Positions 7,291 through 15,023 are shown, counted from the stretch's first letter. The stretch: DNA of 18,404 nt from Albimonas sp041685625 (GCA_041685625.1 JAWLFJ010000079.1:1-18404), one strand, 5' to 3'. Translations and numbers: made by a program. Notes: generated by a model from the sequence alone, not told the origin.

Positions 7291-7900
7291 ATGCCCGACG
7301 GGAGGATCCACGCCCGCGCGCTGCGCGAGCCGCTGGCGGCCGGACGCATGAGCCGGGAGATTCTCGGCGCGGATGGTCGCCGGCGGCCCCTACGACGCCG
7401 CGACGCTGCGCGTCGACGCCTTCGCCCCCTGCGGCTGGTCCCCGCAGGACGCCGCGGCGCCGACGTCGGCTTCGACCGCGTGCCGGTCCACGCCGGCCTG
7501 CATCCCTGCCGCAGCCCGCACCGGGCGCTCCGCGAGATGATGCGCGTCGCCGCCGCGGCGTCCTCGTGGCCGAATCGCGGGATTCGCTCCTGATGCGCCT
7601 CGCCGTGCGGCTCGAGGCCGTGATCGGCGCCGGCGGCGACACGGCCGGCGTCGCCGACACCGGCGTCCCCGACTTCGTCTGCCGCCGGACCGAGCGGGAG
7701 GTGCGCAAGACCGTCGAGAGCTTCGACCCGGCCCGCCCGGCGCGCCTCGCCTTCCTCTACGGCCTTCGCCTGCCCCTCGCGCGGCTCGACGCCCATCACC
7801 CGCCGCGGAAGGGGGCGGCGCTCCGCCTCGCCGCCGGCATGGCGCGGGCGCTCGGGCGGCTGTTCCCGCGGCAGGGCCACCGCTACGCCTTCCATGTCGA
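7291..7900 (+). pseudogene. Broken class I SAM-dependent methyltransferase
   Basis: A good Shine-Dalgarno (GGAGG, 7 bases before the ATG at 7291) begins a frame reading MPDGRIHARALREPLAAGR then MSREILGA. At about 7371 an extra base moves the sense to another frame (VAGGPYDAATLRVDAFAP). The SAM-binding Rossmann core expected next is missing. Sense resumes in the first frame near 7465 (VGFDRVPVHAGLHPC, then RSPHRALREMMRVA). A one-base loss near 7553 then moves it to a third frame (RRGVLVAESRDSLLMRLAVR to RLFPRQGHRYAFHVD, ending about 7900). The last part has the LIHGALHH..P..AL.EM.RV and RxGVLV pattern of class I methyltransferases. The final frame has no stop until it runs into the next gene at 8090. 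At least three lesions make sequencing error unlikely. It sits 81 bases after mttB, so the two were probably one operon. Confidence 0.6.
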
Positions 7901-8086
7901 CCGCACCGCGCCCCCTGCGCCCGTCGATCCGCGAGGCGTCGGGCGGGCCGCGCCTCGACCCCCGAGATCGTGCGGATCGGTCGCGCGGCGTGATCCGGCG
8001 CCGTTCCCCTCGCCATGCGCGTCCGAGACGGTAAGGTTCGCTTCCCATCCGGGAACACGCCCGGAGCCATCGAGGGAGGACCGCCC

Positions 8087-8881
8087 ATGACCATCGAGAT
8101 CGACGCCGGCAACGCGCTGCACGTGATCGACCACGCCAGCCCCGACGCCGTCACCTTCGTCTTCGTCAACGCCCTCACCGGCACCACCGACCATTGGGAG
8201 GGCGAGGTCGCGCCCGCGCTGCGCGAGAAGGGCTTCGGCACGGTCAGCTGGAACTTCCGCGGCCAGCCCGACAGCCCCTTCGCCGACGTCGAGATCACCG
8301 ACCGCGTGATCGTCGAGGATCTCGGCCGCGTGCTCGAGGCGACGAAGCCCGCCAGGCCCGTGCTCGTCGGCCTCTCGATCGGCGGCCTCTACGCCGCGCG
8401 CGCGCATCTCGAAGGCGCGCCCGCGGCCGGGCTCGTCCTGCTCAACACCCTGCGCGAGATCGGCCCGCGGATCGCCTGGGTGAACGACGCGCTCCCGCAT
8501 GTCGCGAGCACCGTCGGCCCCGGCGTCTTCACCGACGTCATGTCGCCGATGATCCTGAACCCCGAGGCGCTGGCCGCCGCGCGGCCCAACGCCTTCAAGA
8601 CGCCCTACCAGCCGCTCCCGCCCGAAAACGGGATCATGAACCTCCTGCGCAACTCGCCCGCCACCGACTGGGACGCGCCCTGGGACGAGATCACGGTCCC
8701 GACCCTCGTCATCACCGGCCACCACGACCGCGTGTTCCGCGACCCCGAGGTGATCGACCGCCTCGCCTCCGGGATCGTGCGCTGCACGCGAGAGGAGTGG
8801 GAGGACTGCGGCCACATGATCCCGGTGGAGCGCCCCGGCCGCCTGATCGAGAGCCTCGCCCGCTTCGGCGGCTCGCTCTGA
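8087..8881 (+). CDS. Alpha/beta-fold hydrolase
   Basis: This 264-residue hydrolase has a complete triad: nucleophile Ser97 in GLSIGG (95-100), acid Asp214 in GHHDRVF, and His243 in CGHMIP. FVFVNALTG (24-32) and the NFRGQPDS turn (56-63) form the oxyanion-side strands usual for the fold. A small lid is likely between about 122 and 190. The substrate (ester, lactone, haloalkane or other) cannot be told. I chose the ATG at 8087 because GGGAGGA lies 6 bases upstream; the in-frame ATG at 8015 has none. It directly follows the broken methyltransferase, whose read-through frame ends at this start codon as ATGA. It may once have been the next gene of that operon. Confidence 0.9.
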   Translation: MTIEIDAGNALHVIDHASPDAVTFVFVNALTGTTDHWEGEVAPALREKGFGTVSWNFRGQPDSPFADVEITDRVIVEDLGRVLEATKPARPVLVGLSIGGLYAARAHLEGAPAAGLVLLNTLREIGPRIAWVNDALPHVASTVGPGVFTDVMSPMILNPEALAAARPNAFKTPYQPLPPENGIMNLLRNSPATDWDAPWDEITVPTLVITGHHDRVFRDPEVIDRLASGIVRCTREEWEDCGHMIPVERPGRLIESLARFGGSL

Positions 8882-8887
8882 CGCGAC

Positions 8888-8915
8888 GGCGGGCCGGGGA
8901 CGTCCCCGGCCCGCC
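8888..8915. terminator. Perfect 28-base palindrome after the hydrolase gene
   Basis: GGCGGGCCGGGGAC is followed immediately by its exact reverse complement, with no spacer, 6 bases after the hydrolase stop. It could form a very stable hairpin and act as a terminator, but there is no T tract. A dimeric protein-binding site is an alternative. Confidence 0.5.
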
Positions 8916-9407
8916 CCCGGCCCACGCGAGCCCGCCGAGGAGCGTCACCGTCGCCCGTCCGACGGGTCGTCCCGCGGCGGCACGAGATCGGCCCGCCCTC
9001 GACGCAGCGGAGACGCCCCCGGCGCCTTCGGCTTCGGCGACCGCCCTCGGCATCGAGGCGACTGCGACGCCACCGGTGGAGAGCGTCGCGGCTGCGGCCC
9101 GGCGGGCGGCGACCCTGTCGGCCGAGGACGCGGCGGCGCACGGCGGGACGTCTCTCGCGCGCGACGCCACATCGCACGGAACGGGGGCGTGGCGACGCGA
9201 CGCGCCGGACCTCCGCTCGCCGCGACGGCCGTGGCGCGACGCCATGTCGCCGGCGTGGTCGGCCCGGGGAAGAGCGGATCCGCCCCTCGCACGATCCGTT
9301 CTGCCGCCGAACGCGGCGGACGTCGGATGACGGCTCTGGCCCCCCGAACGGCGGGACGCTAGACCGCGCGGCGCGGGCCGCCCGGGGCTCGCGCCGGAAC
9401 CCCTGCC
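8916..9407. other. 492-base stretch with no recognised gene
   Basis: Open frames run through it on both strands, but they are Arg/Ala/Pro/Ser-rich and without domains, as expected from GC-rich noncoding sequence. A 17-base imperfect direct repeat (GCGCGACGCCA, then YRTCGC; 15 of 17 identical) occurs at 9159-9175 and 9234-9250. It probably holds the promoter of the permease gene, but I see no clear one. Confidence 0.4.
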
Positions 9408-10343
9408 ATGCCCTCCGTCCTCGCGGTCACGCTGCCTTTCTTCGCGCTGATCCTCTGCGGCTGGACCGCGCGCGCCGCGGGCGTGATGGACGCGGCCGCG
9501 CCGCGCGCGATCAACGCCTTCGTCCTCTATTTCGCCCTGCCCGCGCTGCTGATCCGGACGCTCGCCGGCCTGCCGCTCGAGGCGCTGGCCGTGCCCGGCT
9601 TCCTCGCCGCCTGGGTCCTGGTCTCGCTGACGATGTTCGCGCTGGTCGCCGTTGCGGCGCGGGCGCTGCGGCAGAAGCCGAAGGCGGCGATCATGCAGGC
9701 GGCCGCGGCGGTGCACGGCAACGTCGGCTATCTCGGCGTCTCGCTCGTGATCGGCGTGCTGGGACCCTCGGCCACGGCGGCGGTCTCGATGGCCGTCGTG
9801 CTCGACTTCCTCGTGATCGTGCCGCTGGTCATCGCGCTGACCGAACTCGTCGGACGGCGCGAGTCGGCTCCCCTCGCGGCGGTCGCCGCCGCCGGCCGCT
9901 CCGCCGTCGCCAACCCTTTCGTGATCTCGATCCTCGCGGGCCTCGCCCTCGCCGCGCTCGGGTTCCGGCCCGCCGGCGTTTTCGACGACATCCTGCGCAT
10001 CCTCGGCCAGGCGGCCGTGCCGGCGGCGCTCTTCGCCATCGGGGCGACGCTGCACGGCCAGCCGCTCCGCGCCGCGGGGCCGGAACTCGCGGCGATCGCG
10101 CTGCTCAAGCTGGTGGTCCACCCGATCCTGATCGTGGTGGTCATGGCGGACCTCTTCGACGTGCCCAAGGCGCTGATCGGCCCGGCCGCGCTGCTCGCCG
10201 CCCTGCCCGTGGCCAACAACGTCTTCGTGCTCGCGACCCGCTACGAGGCGCGCCCCGGCGTCGTCTCCGCCTCGATCCTCGCAACCACCGCGACGGCGTT
10301 GCTGACCTTCAACCTCTGGGCCGGCCTCGTGATCGGCCGCTGA
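9408..10343 (+). CDS. AEC (auxin efflux carrier) family permease
   Basis: This 311-residue inner-membrane transporter has about ten hydrophobic segments in two halves, divided by a polar loop near 150-165. Family features include the N-terminal FFALILCGWTARAAGVMD block (11-28), AINAFVLYFALPALLI (34-49) with its Pro, the HGNVGYLGVSLVIG stretch (about 103-116), AVPAALFAIGATL (about 203-215), and ALPVANNVFVLATRY near the end. AEC proteins export or take up organic anions and are often next to catabolic genes. Only a weak GGAA Shine-Dalgarno precedes the ATG. The next gene downstream is the broken dimethylglycine-dehydrogenase-like gene, 101 bases on, so it may have served amine breakdown; that is inference. 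Confidence 0.9.
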   Translation: MPSVLAVTLPFFALILCGWTARAAGVMDAAAPRAINAFVLYFALPALLIRTLAGLPLEALAVPGFLAAWVLVSLTMFALVAVAARALRQKPKAAIMQAAAAVHGNVGYLGVSLVIGVLGPSATAAVSMAVVLDFLVIVPLVIALTELVGRRESAPLAAVAAAGRSAVANPFVISILAGLALAALGFRPAGVFDDILRILGQAAVPAALFAIGATLHGQPLRAAGPELAAIALLKLVVHPILIVVVMADLFDVPKALIGPAALLAALPVANNVFVLATRYEARPGVVSASILATTATALLTFNLWAGLVIGR

Positions 10344-10444
10344 GCCGTCCGCCCCGCCGCAACCGCCCCTCGGACGTCTCGAACCGACACTTGCCCGCCC
10401 GCGCCCTCGACGCAGCCTGACGCGAGCGGAGAGGGAGGGGAACG

Positions 10445-11545
10445 ATACCCGAACACCACCGCGCCGTCGTCGTCGGAGGGGTCGGCGGCCGCGCCCTCCT
10501 CCACCGGCTCGCCAAGCGGGTCCGGACCGAGGCGCCGCCGCCGGAGCGAGACGCGCTCGCCTGCGCCTCCCGCCCGGCGCCCGGAGGCGAACTTTCACAC
10601 CCTCTGAGACGATCCCGCCGCCGCCAAGCCCCAGCGATACGAGGTGGAACTCCATCGGGAGATCGAGGCGCGCTCCGGCCTTTTTCCACCGCCTGCACCC
10701 GACGGGCGGCATGCAGATCGCCAAGACCGAGCGCCGGATCGACGCCTTCGGCCACGCCCGGGCGCCACATGGGCATTGAATTCGCGCCGGCTCTCCCGAA
10801 TGGGCGGACGAACGCGTCCTCCTACCTGATCCTCGGCGGTCTCCGAGGGCTCGTTCGACGTCCAAGTCGGCGACGGCGACGGCCGGGCGCCGACCACCCC
10901 CGTCGGCGAGATCGCCTGCGAACACGTGCTCGAGGCCGGCGCCGTCTGGGCACGGAACGCGGGGCGCAGGGTCGGGCCGGAACTGCCGGTCCTCGCTGTG
11001 CAGGATCACTGCCTGCCGAGCGAGAGCGTTCCCGAGGTCGTCGAACACGACGAGCGCATCGGGGAGGCACTTATCGACACCGTCGAGTTCGAGGGCGGGA
11101 TCTGTACTCGCCGGGACCGCGGCGACATCGTCCTCGGCCTCTTCGAGCGCGCCGCCGCACCTTGGGGGCCGGTGGAGCGCCCTGGTCCTTCAAGGCCGGA
11201 CTTCGGAAGCCGGACTTCGGCCGCATGGCACCGCCGCTCCAGACGCCGTTCAGGCACGTCACGCCGGTGGCGCACGTCGGCATCCGCCGGACGATCAACG
11301 GACTCTTCAACGTCGCGCCGGACGGCAAGCCGCTCGTCGGCCCCGTCCGCCACCTCCCCGGCTGCTGGTCCGCCGCTACGGTGATGGCCGGATTCTCGCG
11401 AGGCGGCGTCGGACCTGCCGTTTCCAACTGGATGACCGACGGTGATCCGGGCTTGGACGTCCGGGGCATGGACGTCGCGCGCTTCGGCGACGGGGGCATC
11501 GCTCGGCTGCGAGATCCCGATGCGCACCAACCAGGCACGCCATCT
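10445..11545 (+). pseudogene. N-terminal part of a dimethylglycine/sarcosine dehydrogenase-like gene, broken
   Basis: The intact protein would be an FAD oxidoreductase fused to GcvT domains, oxidising an N-methyl group of a glycine derivative. GGAGGGG is followed 4 bases later by ATA where ATG is expected, then PEHHRAVVVGG and ALLHRLAKR, a decayed FAD-binding start. Sense then jumps between frames: ELHREIEARSGL (about 10644-10680), TGGMQIAKTERRIDAFGHAR (10708-10768), then HVLEAGAVWARNAGRRVG, ELPVLAVQDHCLPSESVPEV and ALIDTVEFEGGI (frame of 10926). From about 11190 it continues in yet another frame: FKAGLRKPDFGRMAPPL, INGLFNVAPDGKPLVGPVR, VMAGFSRGG and GMDVARFGD. These follow family order closely. 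The sequence after about 11545 is not recognisable. An IS66 remnant follows; the C-terminus resumes at 13861. Confidence 0.75.
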
Positions 11546-11642
11546 CCGGGACGCGCACCGGACAGCGGGCGTCCCGATGAGACTTCGGCCCTTCGGACTG
11601 CGGGCGCCGAACTCGTCAGGCTCGTGGGAGAGTCGGCCCGAC

Positions 11643-11944
11643 ATGGAGAGCTTCCGGCGGGGCGCGCGCGTCGCCGATATGGCGCGGGTGCACGGCGCGA
11701 CGCAGGGGCAGGTCCATCAGTGGCGGATCCCGGCGCGGCGGGGGGCTCCGGCGCTGCCGGGAGATGGCGCGACGCCGCTCGAGTTCGCGTCGGTGACGGT
11801 CGAACCCGAGAGCGTGACGACCGCCGCGGCTCTCGCTGGATCCTCGGGCGCGATCGTCGAGATCGTGGTCGGCGGCGTGGTGATCCGGGCGGCCGGGGCG
11901 GCGCACCTGGCGCAGGCGATCCGCGCGGCGCGGCTGGCGGCGTC
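11643..11944 (+). pseudogene. tnpA: IS66 accessory protein TnpA, N-terminally truncated
   Basis: The frame reads MESFRRGARVADMARVHGAT then QGQVHQWR, the second half of a TnpA helix-turn-helix. After a linker comes the C-terminal block AIVEIVVGGVVIRAAG, then HLAQAIRAARLAAS, usual for the family. The residues that normally precede ESFRRGA (the W-x-D-E-x-K first helix) are absent and replaced by unrelated sequence. The frame has no stop where TnpA should end; it stays open to 12203, overlapping tnpB. A family-typical GTGATCGCGCCG junction reads GTGGCGCCG here, so loss of three bases may have removed the TGA. Confidence 0.7.
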
Positions 11945-12298
11945 GTGGCGCCGGTCTCGGGCGGGGTGCGGGTCTACATCGCGACTCGTCCCGTCGACTT
12001 CAGGAAGGGTAACGACGCCCTGGCGGCGGCCGTGCAGGAGACCTTGGGGCTCGATCCGTTCTGCGGCGCGATCTTCGTGTACCGTTCGAAACGGGCGGAC
12101 AGACCGAAACTGCTCGTGTGGGACGGCACGGGGCTCGTGCCGGCGCACAAGCGGCTCGAGAACGGCAGGTTCGCCTAGACGAAGGTGGCGGACGGGACGA
12201 TGAAGCTGACGCCGGCGCAGTTCTCGGCGCTGTTCGAAGGGCTCGACTGGCGGGCGGTGCGCAGCGCCCGACATCCGCGGCCGACCTCGGCGGGGTGA
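11945..12298 (+). pseudogene. tnpB: IS66 Orf2 TnpB with an in-frame amber codon
   Basis: The TnpB motifs are clear: PVSGGVRVYIATRPVDFRKG (residues about 3-22), AAAVQETLGLDPFCGAIFVY (about 27-46), KLLVWDGTG, and HKRLENGRFA. The next codon is TAG at 12176-12178, where the family has Trp (GRFxWP). Sense continues in the same frame for 40 more codons (KLTPAQFSALFEGLDWR, then RPTSAG) to TGA at 12296-12298, exactly as an intact TnpB ends. A single G-to-A change therefore cut a protein of about 116 residues to 77. The start is probably the GTG at 11945, next to the end of tnpA. Confidence 0.85.
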
Positions 12299-12349
12299 CT
12301 GCGACCCGGTGACTCGCCCCGCACGCGGGGGCGCCTCAAATCGGCCGCG

Positions 12350-13827
12350 ATGGGGTCGACTTCGCTCATGAACCGCATCGCCGAAGCCGAGGATGTCGTT
12401 GTGCCGAGGGCCCTGCTCGGCGCCGCCGAGGCGGCGCTGGCGGACAGGGATGAGGTGCTGGCGGAGCTCGCCGAGGCCGACCGCCGGCTCGAGCGGATGA
12501 TCGACGACTTGCGGCGGGAGAAGTTCGGTGCGCGCGCGGAGAAGCCGAGCCCCGACCAGTGGAACCTGCCGCTCGAAGACGTGGAGATGGCGCAGGGGAT
12601 CCTGGAGGCGGCGCAGGAGAAGGCCGACGCGACGCGGAAAGCGTCGCGCCTGGAGGGCGGACGGACCAAGCGGAATCGCAAGCCCCTGCCGCCCGGTCTG
12701 CCGGAGATCGAGCGGGGGATCGAGCCGGCCTCGACGCTCCGCCCCTGCGGCTGCGGCTGCGGCTGCGGCTGCGGCTGCGGAGAGATGACCCGGATCGGCG
12801 AAGACGTCGCGCGGCGGCTCGACGCGATCCCGGGCCGGTTCCGGGGGCTCGTCGCCCGCCGACCGGAACACGCCTGCCGGCGCTGCGCGGGCGCCGTCGT
12901 GCAGGCCCATGCGCCCGAGCACGTGGTCCCCGGCGGCCTGTCGACCGAGGCGCCGATCGCCCAGATCATCGTCTCGAAATTCGCCGACCATACGCCGCTT
13001 CACCGCCAGGCCGAGATCTTCCGCCGCCAAGGCGTCGACCTCGACCGCGCGACCTTCGGCGATCGGGTCGGCCGCGCCTGCCTCCACCTCGAACCGATCG
13101 TCGCGCGGATGCACGCCCATCTGGCGGGCGCCGCGCGTCTGTTCATGGACGAGACGCCGCTGCCGGTGCTCGATCCGGGGCGCAGGACCGTGAAGAAGGG
13201 CTTCTTCTGGGCGATGGCCGTCGACGAGCGCGCCCATGGCGGCCCGGCTGGACGCTCGTGCATTGCTGGAGCCACGTCCGGCGGCGCTTCGTGAAGATGC
13301 TGCAGAGCACCGGCTCCCCCGTCGCCGAGACCATGATCCGCAACATCGCCGGCCTCCACGCCGTCGAGAAGGCGGTGCGCGGTATGGCCCCCGACGCGCG
13401 GCTCGCGGCGCGCCGCGAGCTGTCGGCGCCGATCGTCGCCGCCATAGAGCCCTGGCGCGAGAAGCGGCTCTCCCGGCTCTCGTCCGGCTCCAAGCTCGCC
13501 GAGCACATCCGCTGCACGCTCGGCGCATGGGGCGGCCCGGTCCACTTCCTCGACGACGGGCGTCTCGAGCTGGACACCAGTTCCACCGAGAATCTCATCC
13601 GTCCGGTGGCCCTGACCCGCAAGAACGGCCTCTTCGCATGCCATGAGATCGGCGCCGCGCACCGGGCGCCGCTCGCCTCCCTCGTCGCCGCCTGCAAGAT
13701 CGACGGCGTCGAGCCCGGCGCCTGCCTGACGGCGACCCTCGTCGCCATCATCGACGGCCAACCGATGAGACGCATCGACGACATCATGCCGCGGCGCTTC
13801 CAGCCAGCGTCAACCGGCGCCGCGTAG
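12350..13827 (+). pseudogene. tnpC: IS66 transposase TnpC with internal deletion and frameshift
   Basis: The N-terminal half (ATG at 12350 or 12368) has the coiled-coil leucine zipper region, RREKFGARAEK, a Cys-rich zinc-binding region, and the first catalytic block LFMDETPLPVLDPG near 13139-13180. At about 13240-13248 the text jumps from DERAHGG to WTLVHCWSHVRRRF in a different frame. In intact relatives about 50-60 residues lie between these, including the second catalytic Asp in the VDGYAGY-type motif. The C-terminal part, with the catalytic Glu in SSTENLIRP and KNGLFACHE, continues to TAG at 13825-13827. The deletion removes a DDE residue and the frame, so it cannot work in cis. Confidence 0.88.
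12745..12780 (+). repeat. (CTGCGG)x6 microsatellite inside tnpC
   Basis: Six perfect copies of the hexamer CTGCGG encode alternating Cys-Gly in the zinc-binding region of TnpC. Related transposases have PCGCGEM here, i.e. two Cys-Gly units, so it looks like a slippage expansion of four units in frame. Confidence 0.85.
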
Positions 13828-13847
13828 GGCCCCGCCTAAGCGCTTAC
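13828..13847. repeat. IS66 right terminal inverted repeat
   Basis: The minus strand from 13847 reads GTAAGCGCTTAGGCGGGGCC. The first seven bases are the conserved IS66 terminus. It begins one base after the tnpC stop, and the interrupted host gene resumes 13 bases beyond. Confidence 0.75.
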
Positions 13848-13860
13848 CTTCGTCGCCTGA

Positions 13861-14190
13861 GAGAAGCCCGCCGACGTCATCGGCGAGGCCGGCGCGCTGG
13901 CGGCACGCGAGAACGGCGGGACGTCGGGTCCGATCTCGGTTGTGGCCGGGGCGATGGACGCGTCGGCGGAGGAGGCGATCAGCTTCCGAGCCGAGGTGAG
14001 GGGATGGAGCCACCTCGGGCGGCTACGCGCACGCGCAGGCCGAAAGCCTCGCGATGGGCCATTTGCCGAAGGCGGTCGCCGCCGAGCCGACGCGCTGGGA
14101 CGTCGAGCCCCTGGGGCGGCGGCGACCGACCCGGTTGCAGCCCCCCTTTTCGACGCGAATTCGCGAGGGAGCCGGATTTCATCGCCGGCG
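13861..14190 (+). pseudogene. C-terminal (GcvT) part of the same dehydrogenase-like gene, broken
   Basis: From 13861 the frame reads KPADVIGEAGALAAREN, then AISFRAEVRGW, like the GcvT C-terminal domain of dimethylglycine dehydrogenases (K-x-DFIG...ALxxRE...VGW). One extra base near 14010 moves the sense to a second frame: TSGGYAHAQAESLAMG, HLPKAVAAEP, LGRRRPTRLQP. This matches the family run VTSGGYAH...KSLAMGYVP..A. A further shift gives PLFDANSRGSR, the usual end (PLFDPxGxRMR). The order and orientation continue the piece at 10445-11545. About 300 middle residues (end of the FAD domain and start of GcvT) are missing. Three frames for about 110 residues show long decay. Confidence 0.7.
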
Positions 14191-14208
14191 CGGCGACCGG
14201 TACGGTCG

Positions 14209-14802
14209 TCAGCGTCCTGGCGGGACCGTCCGCGCCTCGTCGACCTCGTCCTCTGCCGGCGGGGCGAGAGTGCCGAAGGCGGACATGGCGGCGAGACCGT
14301 TGGTGCGCACGCCGTCGGCCGGGCGCACAGCCTCCAGCGTGAAGCCGGACGCGCGGGCCTGGCCCACCGCCGCGAACGAGGCCGGAGCGAGGTCGTCGAG
14401 CCGGGCCACGGGCAGACCCGTCTCGCTCTCGGCCAAGTCCGCCGACTCGGAGAGGGTCACGGTGACGAAGGCTTCCGGACACCCGTCGCCGTCGGCGATG
14501 CAGTAGCCTATGCGCTGCTCGCCCTTGCACCTCGGCGCCGCGGCATAGGCGATGGCCCCGTCGGTGCGCCACGCGGCGCCGCATTCGGGCGCCGCGGTGA
14601 TAAGAAGACGATCGCCGTCGCCTGGGATCGCCCCCGTATCGTTGGCGACCACGTCCAGTCGCCAAATGCCATCTTTTGGGAGAAGGGCGACATCGTCTCT
14701 GGGAACGACCGAAACACGCTCGTCGAATCCCTCGAACACATCGCCGCGCTGGGCCACGGCCCCTAGCGCCACTGTCAGAACGATCCCGGTCAGGATCGTC
14801 AT
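14209..14802 (-). CDS. Secreted protein with an Ig/cadherin-like module
   Basis: This 197-residue protein opens with a likely signal peptide (MTILTGIVLTVALGAVAQ). It then has one beta-rich module: WRLDVVANDTGAIPGDGDRL, LITAAPECGAAW, GAIAYAAAPRCKG, IGYCIADGDGCPEAFVTVTL. The pattern of VxANDTG, two Cys-containing strands and a final VTVTL strand resembles the cadherin-like/Big_9 repeats of bacterial surface proteins, usually in long arrays; here only one is present. The four Cys of the module could form two disulfides. The C-terminal 80 residues are Ala/Glu-rich and featureless. An in-frame ATG at 14865 would add 21 residues before the signal peptide; neither start has a strong Shine-Dalgarno. 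GC-rich third positions support coding. It converges on the broken dehydrogenase gene and may be truncated. Confidence 0.6.
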   Translation of the reverse strand: MTILTGIVLTVALGAVAQRGDVFEGFDERVSVVPRDDVALLPKDGIWRLDVVANDTGAIPGDGDRLLITAAPECGAAWRTDGAIAYAAAPRCKGEQRIGYCIADGDGCPEAFVTVTLSESADLAESETGLPVARLDDLAPASFAAVGQARASGFTLEAVRPADGVRTNGLAAMSAFGTLAPPAEDEVDEARTVPPGR

Positions 14803-14935
14803 GAGCCTGTCGTCACCACGCACGCCAAGCACCTCGAACTCATACGCTACCCACGGAAGAACCATAGCCGGGGTGGCACCGGATGGGAAGAAAAATCGTT
14901 CAGAAATCCTTCAGATTCGATTCAAGCCCCCTGCG

Positions 14936-14964
14936 TTGGCCTCGCCGGACCGCCGGGGTATATG
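14936..14964 (+). promoter_or_regulatory. Probable promoter of the CoxL-like gene
   Basis: TTGGCC at 14936-14941 and TATATG at 14959-14964 are separated by exactly 17 bases, just after an unusually AT-rich stretch (14885-14930). Each hexamer matches the sigma70 consensus at four of six positions. It lies 60 bases before the gene. Confidence 0.45.
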
Positions 14965-15023
14965 ATGCGCGGGTCGGGCGCGCCCGCAGACGGAGCGGGC
15001 CGTGCAAGTGAGGGAGAGGCAAC

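Larger units (their letters stand above)
11643..13847 (+). mobile_element. Decayed IS66-family element (left end missing)
   Basis: Three genes in IS66 order (tnpA, tnpB, tnpC) lie head to tail, all damaged. The right end is intact: reading inward from 13847 the minus strand gives GTAAGCGCTTAGG, the GTAAGCG terminus typical of IS66. No matching left end is seen upstream of tnpA, and tnpA lacks its first 25 or so residues, so the left boundary near 11643 is a deletion edge. The element interrupts a dimethylglycine-dehydrogenase-like gene whose middle (roughly 300 residues) is missing. No 8-base target duplication can be checked without the left end. Confidence 0.8.

Noticed and set aside
8712..11048. 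A 778-codon open frame on the minus strand across the permease
   Set aside because: Low-complexity Arg/Gly/Glu-rich text without domains, antisense to the AEC permease and the hydrolase.
12176..12178. Amber codon in tnpB read as pyrrolysine
   Set aside because: The methyltransferase nearby invites the idea, but the codon stands at a conserved Trp of a transposase and no pyl genes are seen; a nonsense mutation is simpler.
12745..12780. Tandem CTGCGG repeat as a CRISPR or regulatory array
   Set aside because: Units are 6 bases with no spacers and lie inside a transposase frame; it is a microsatellite.
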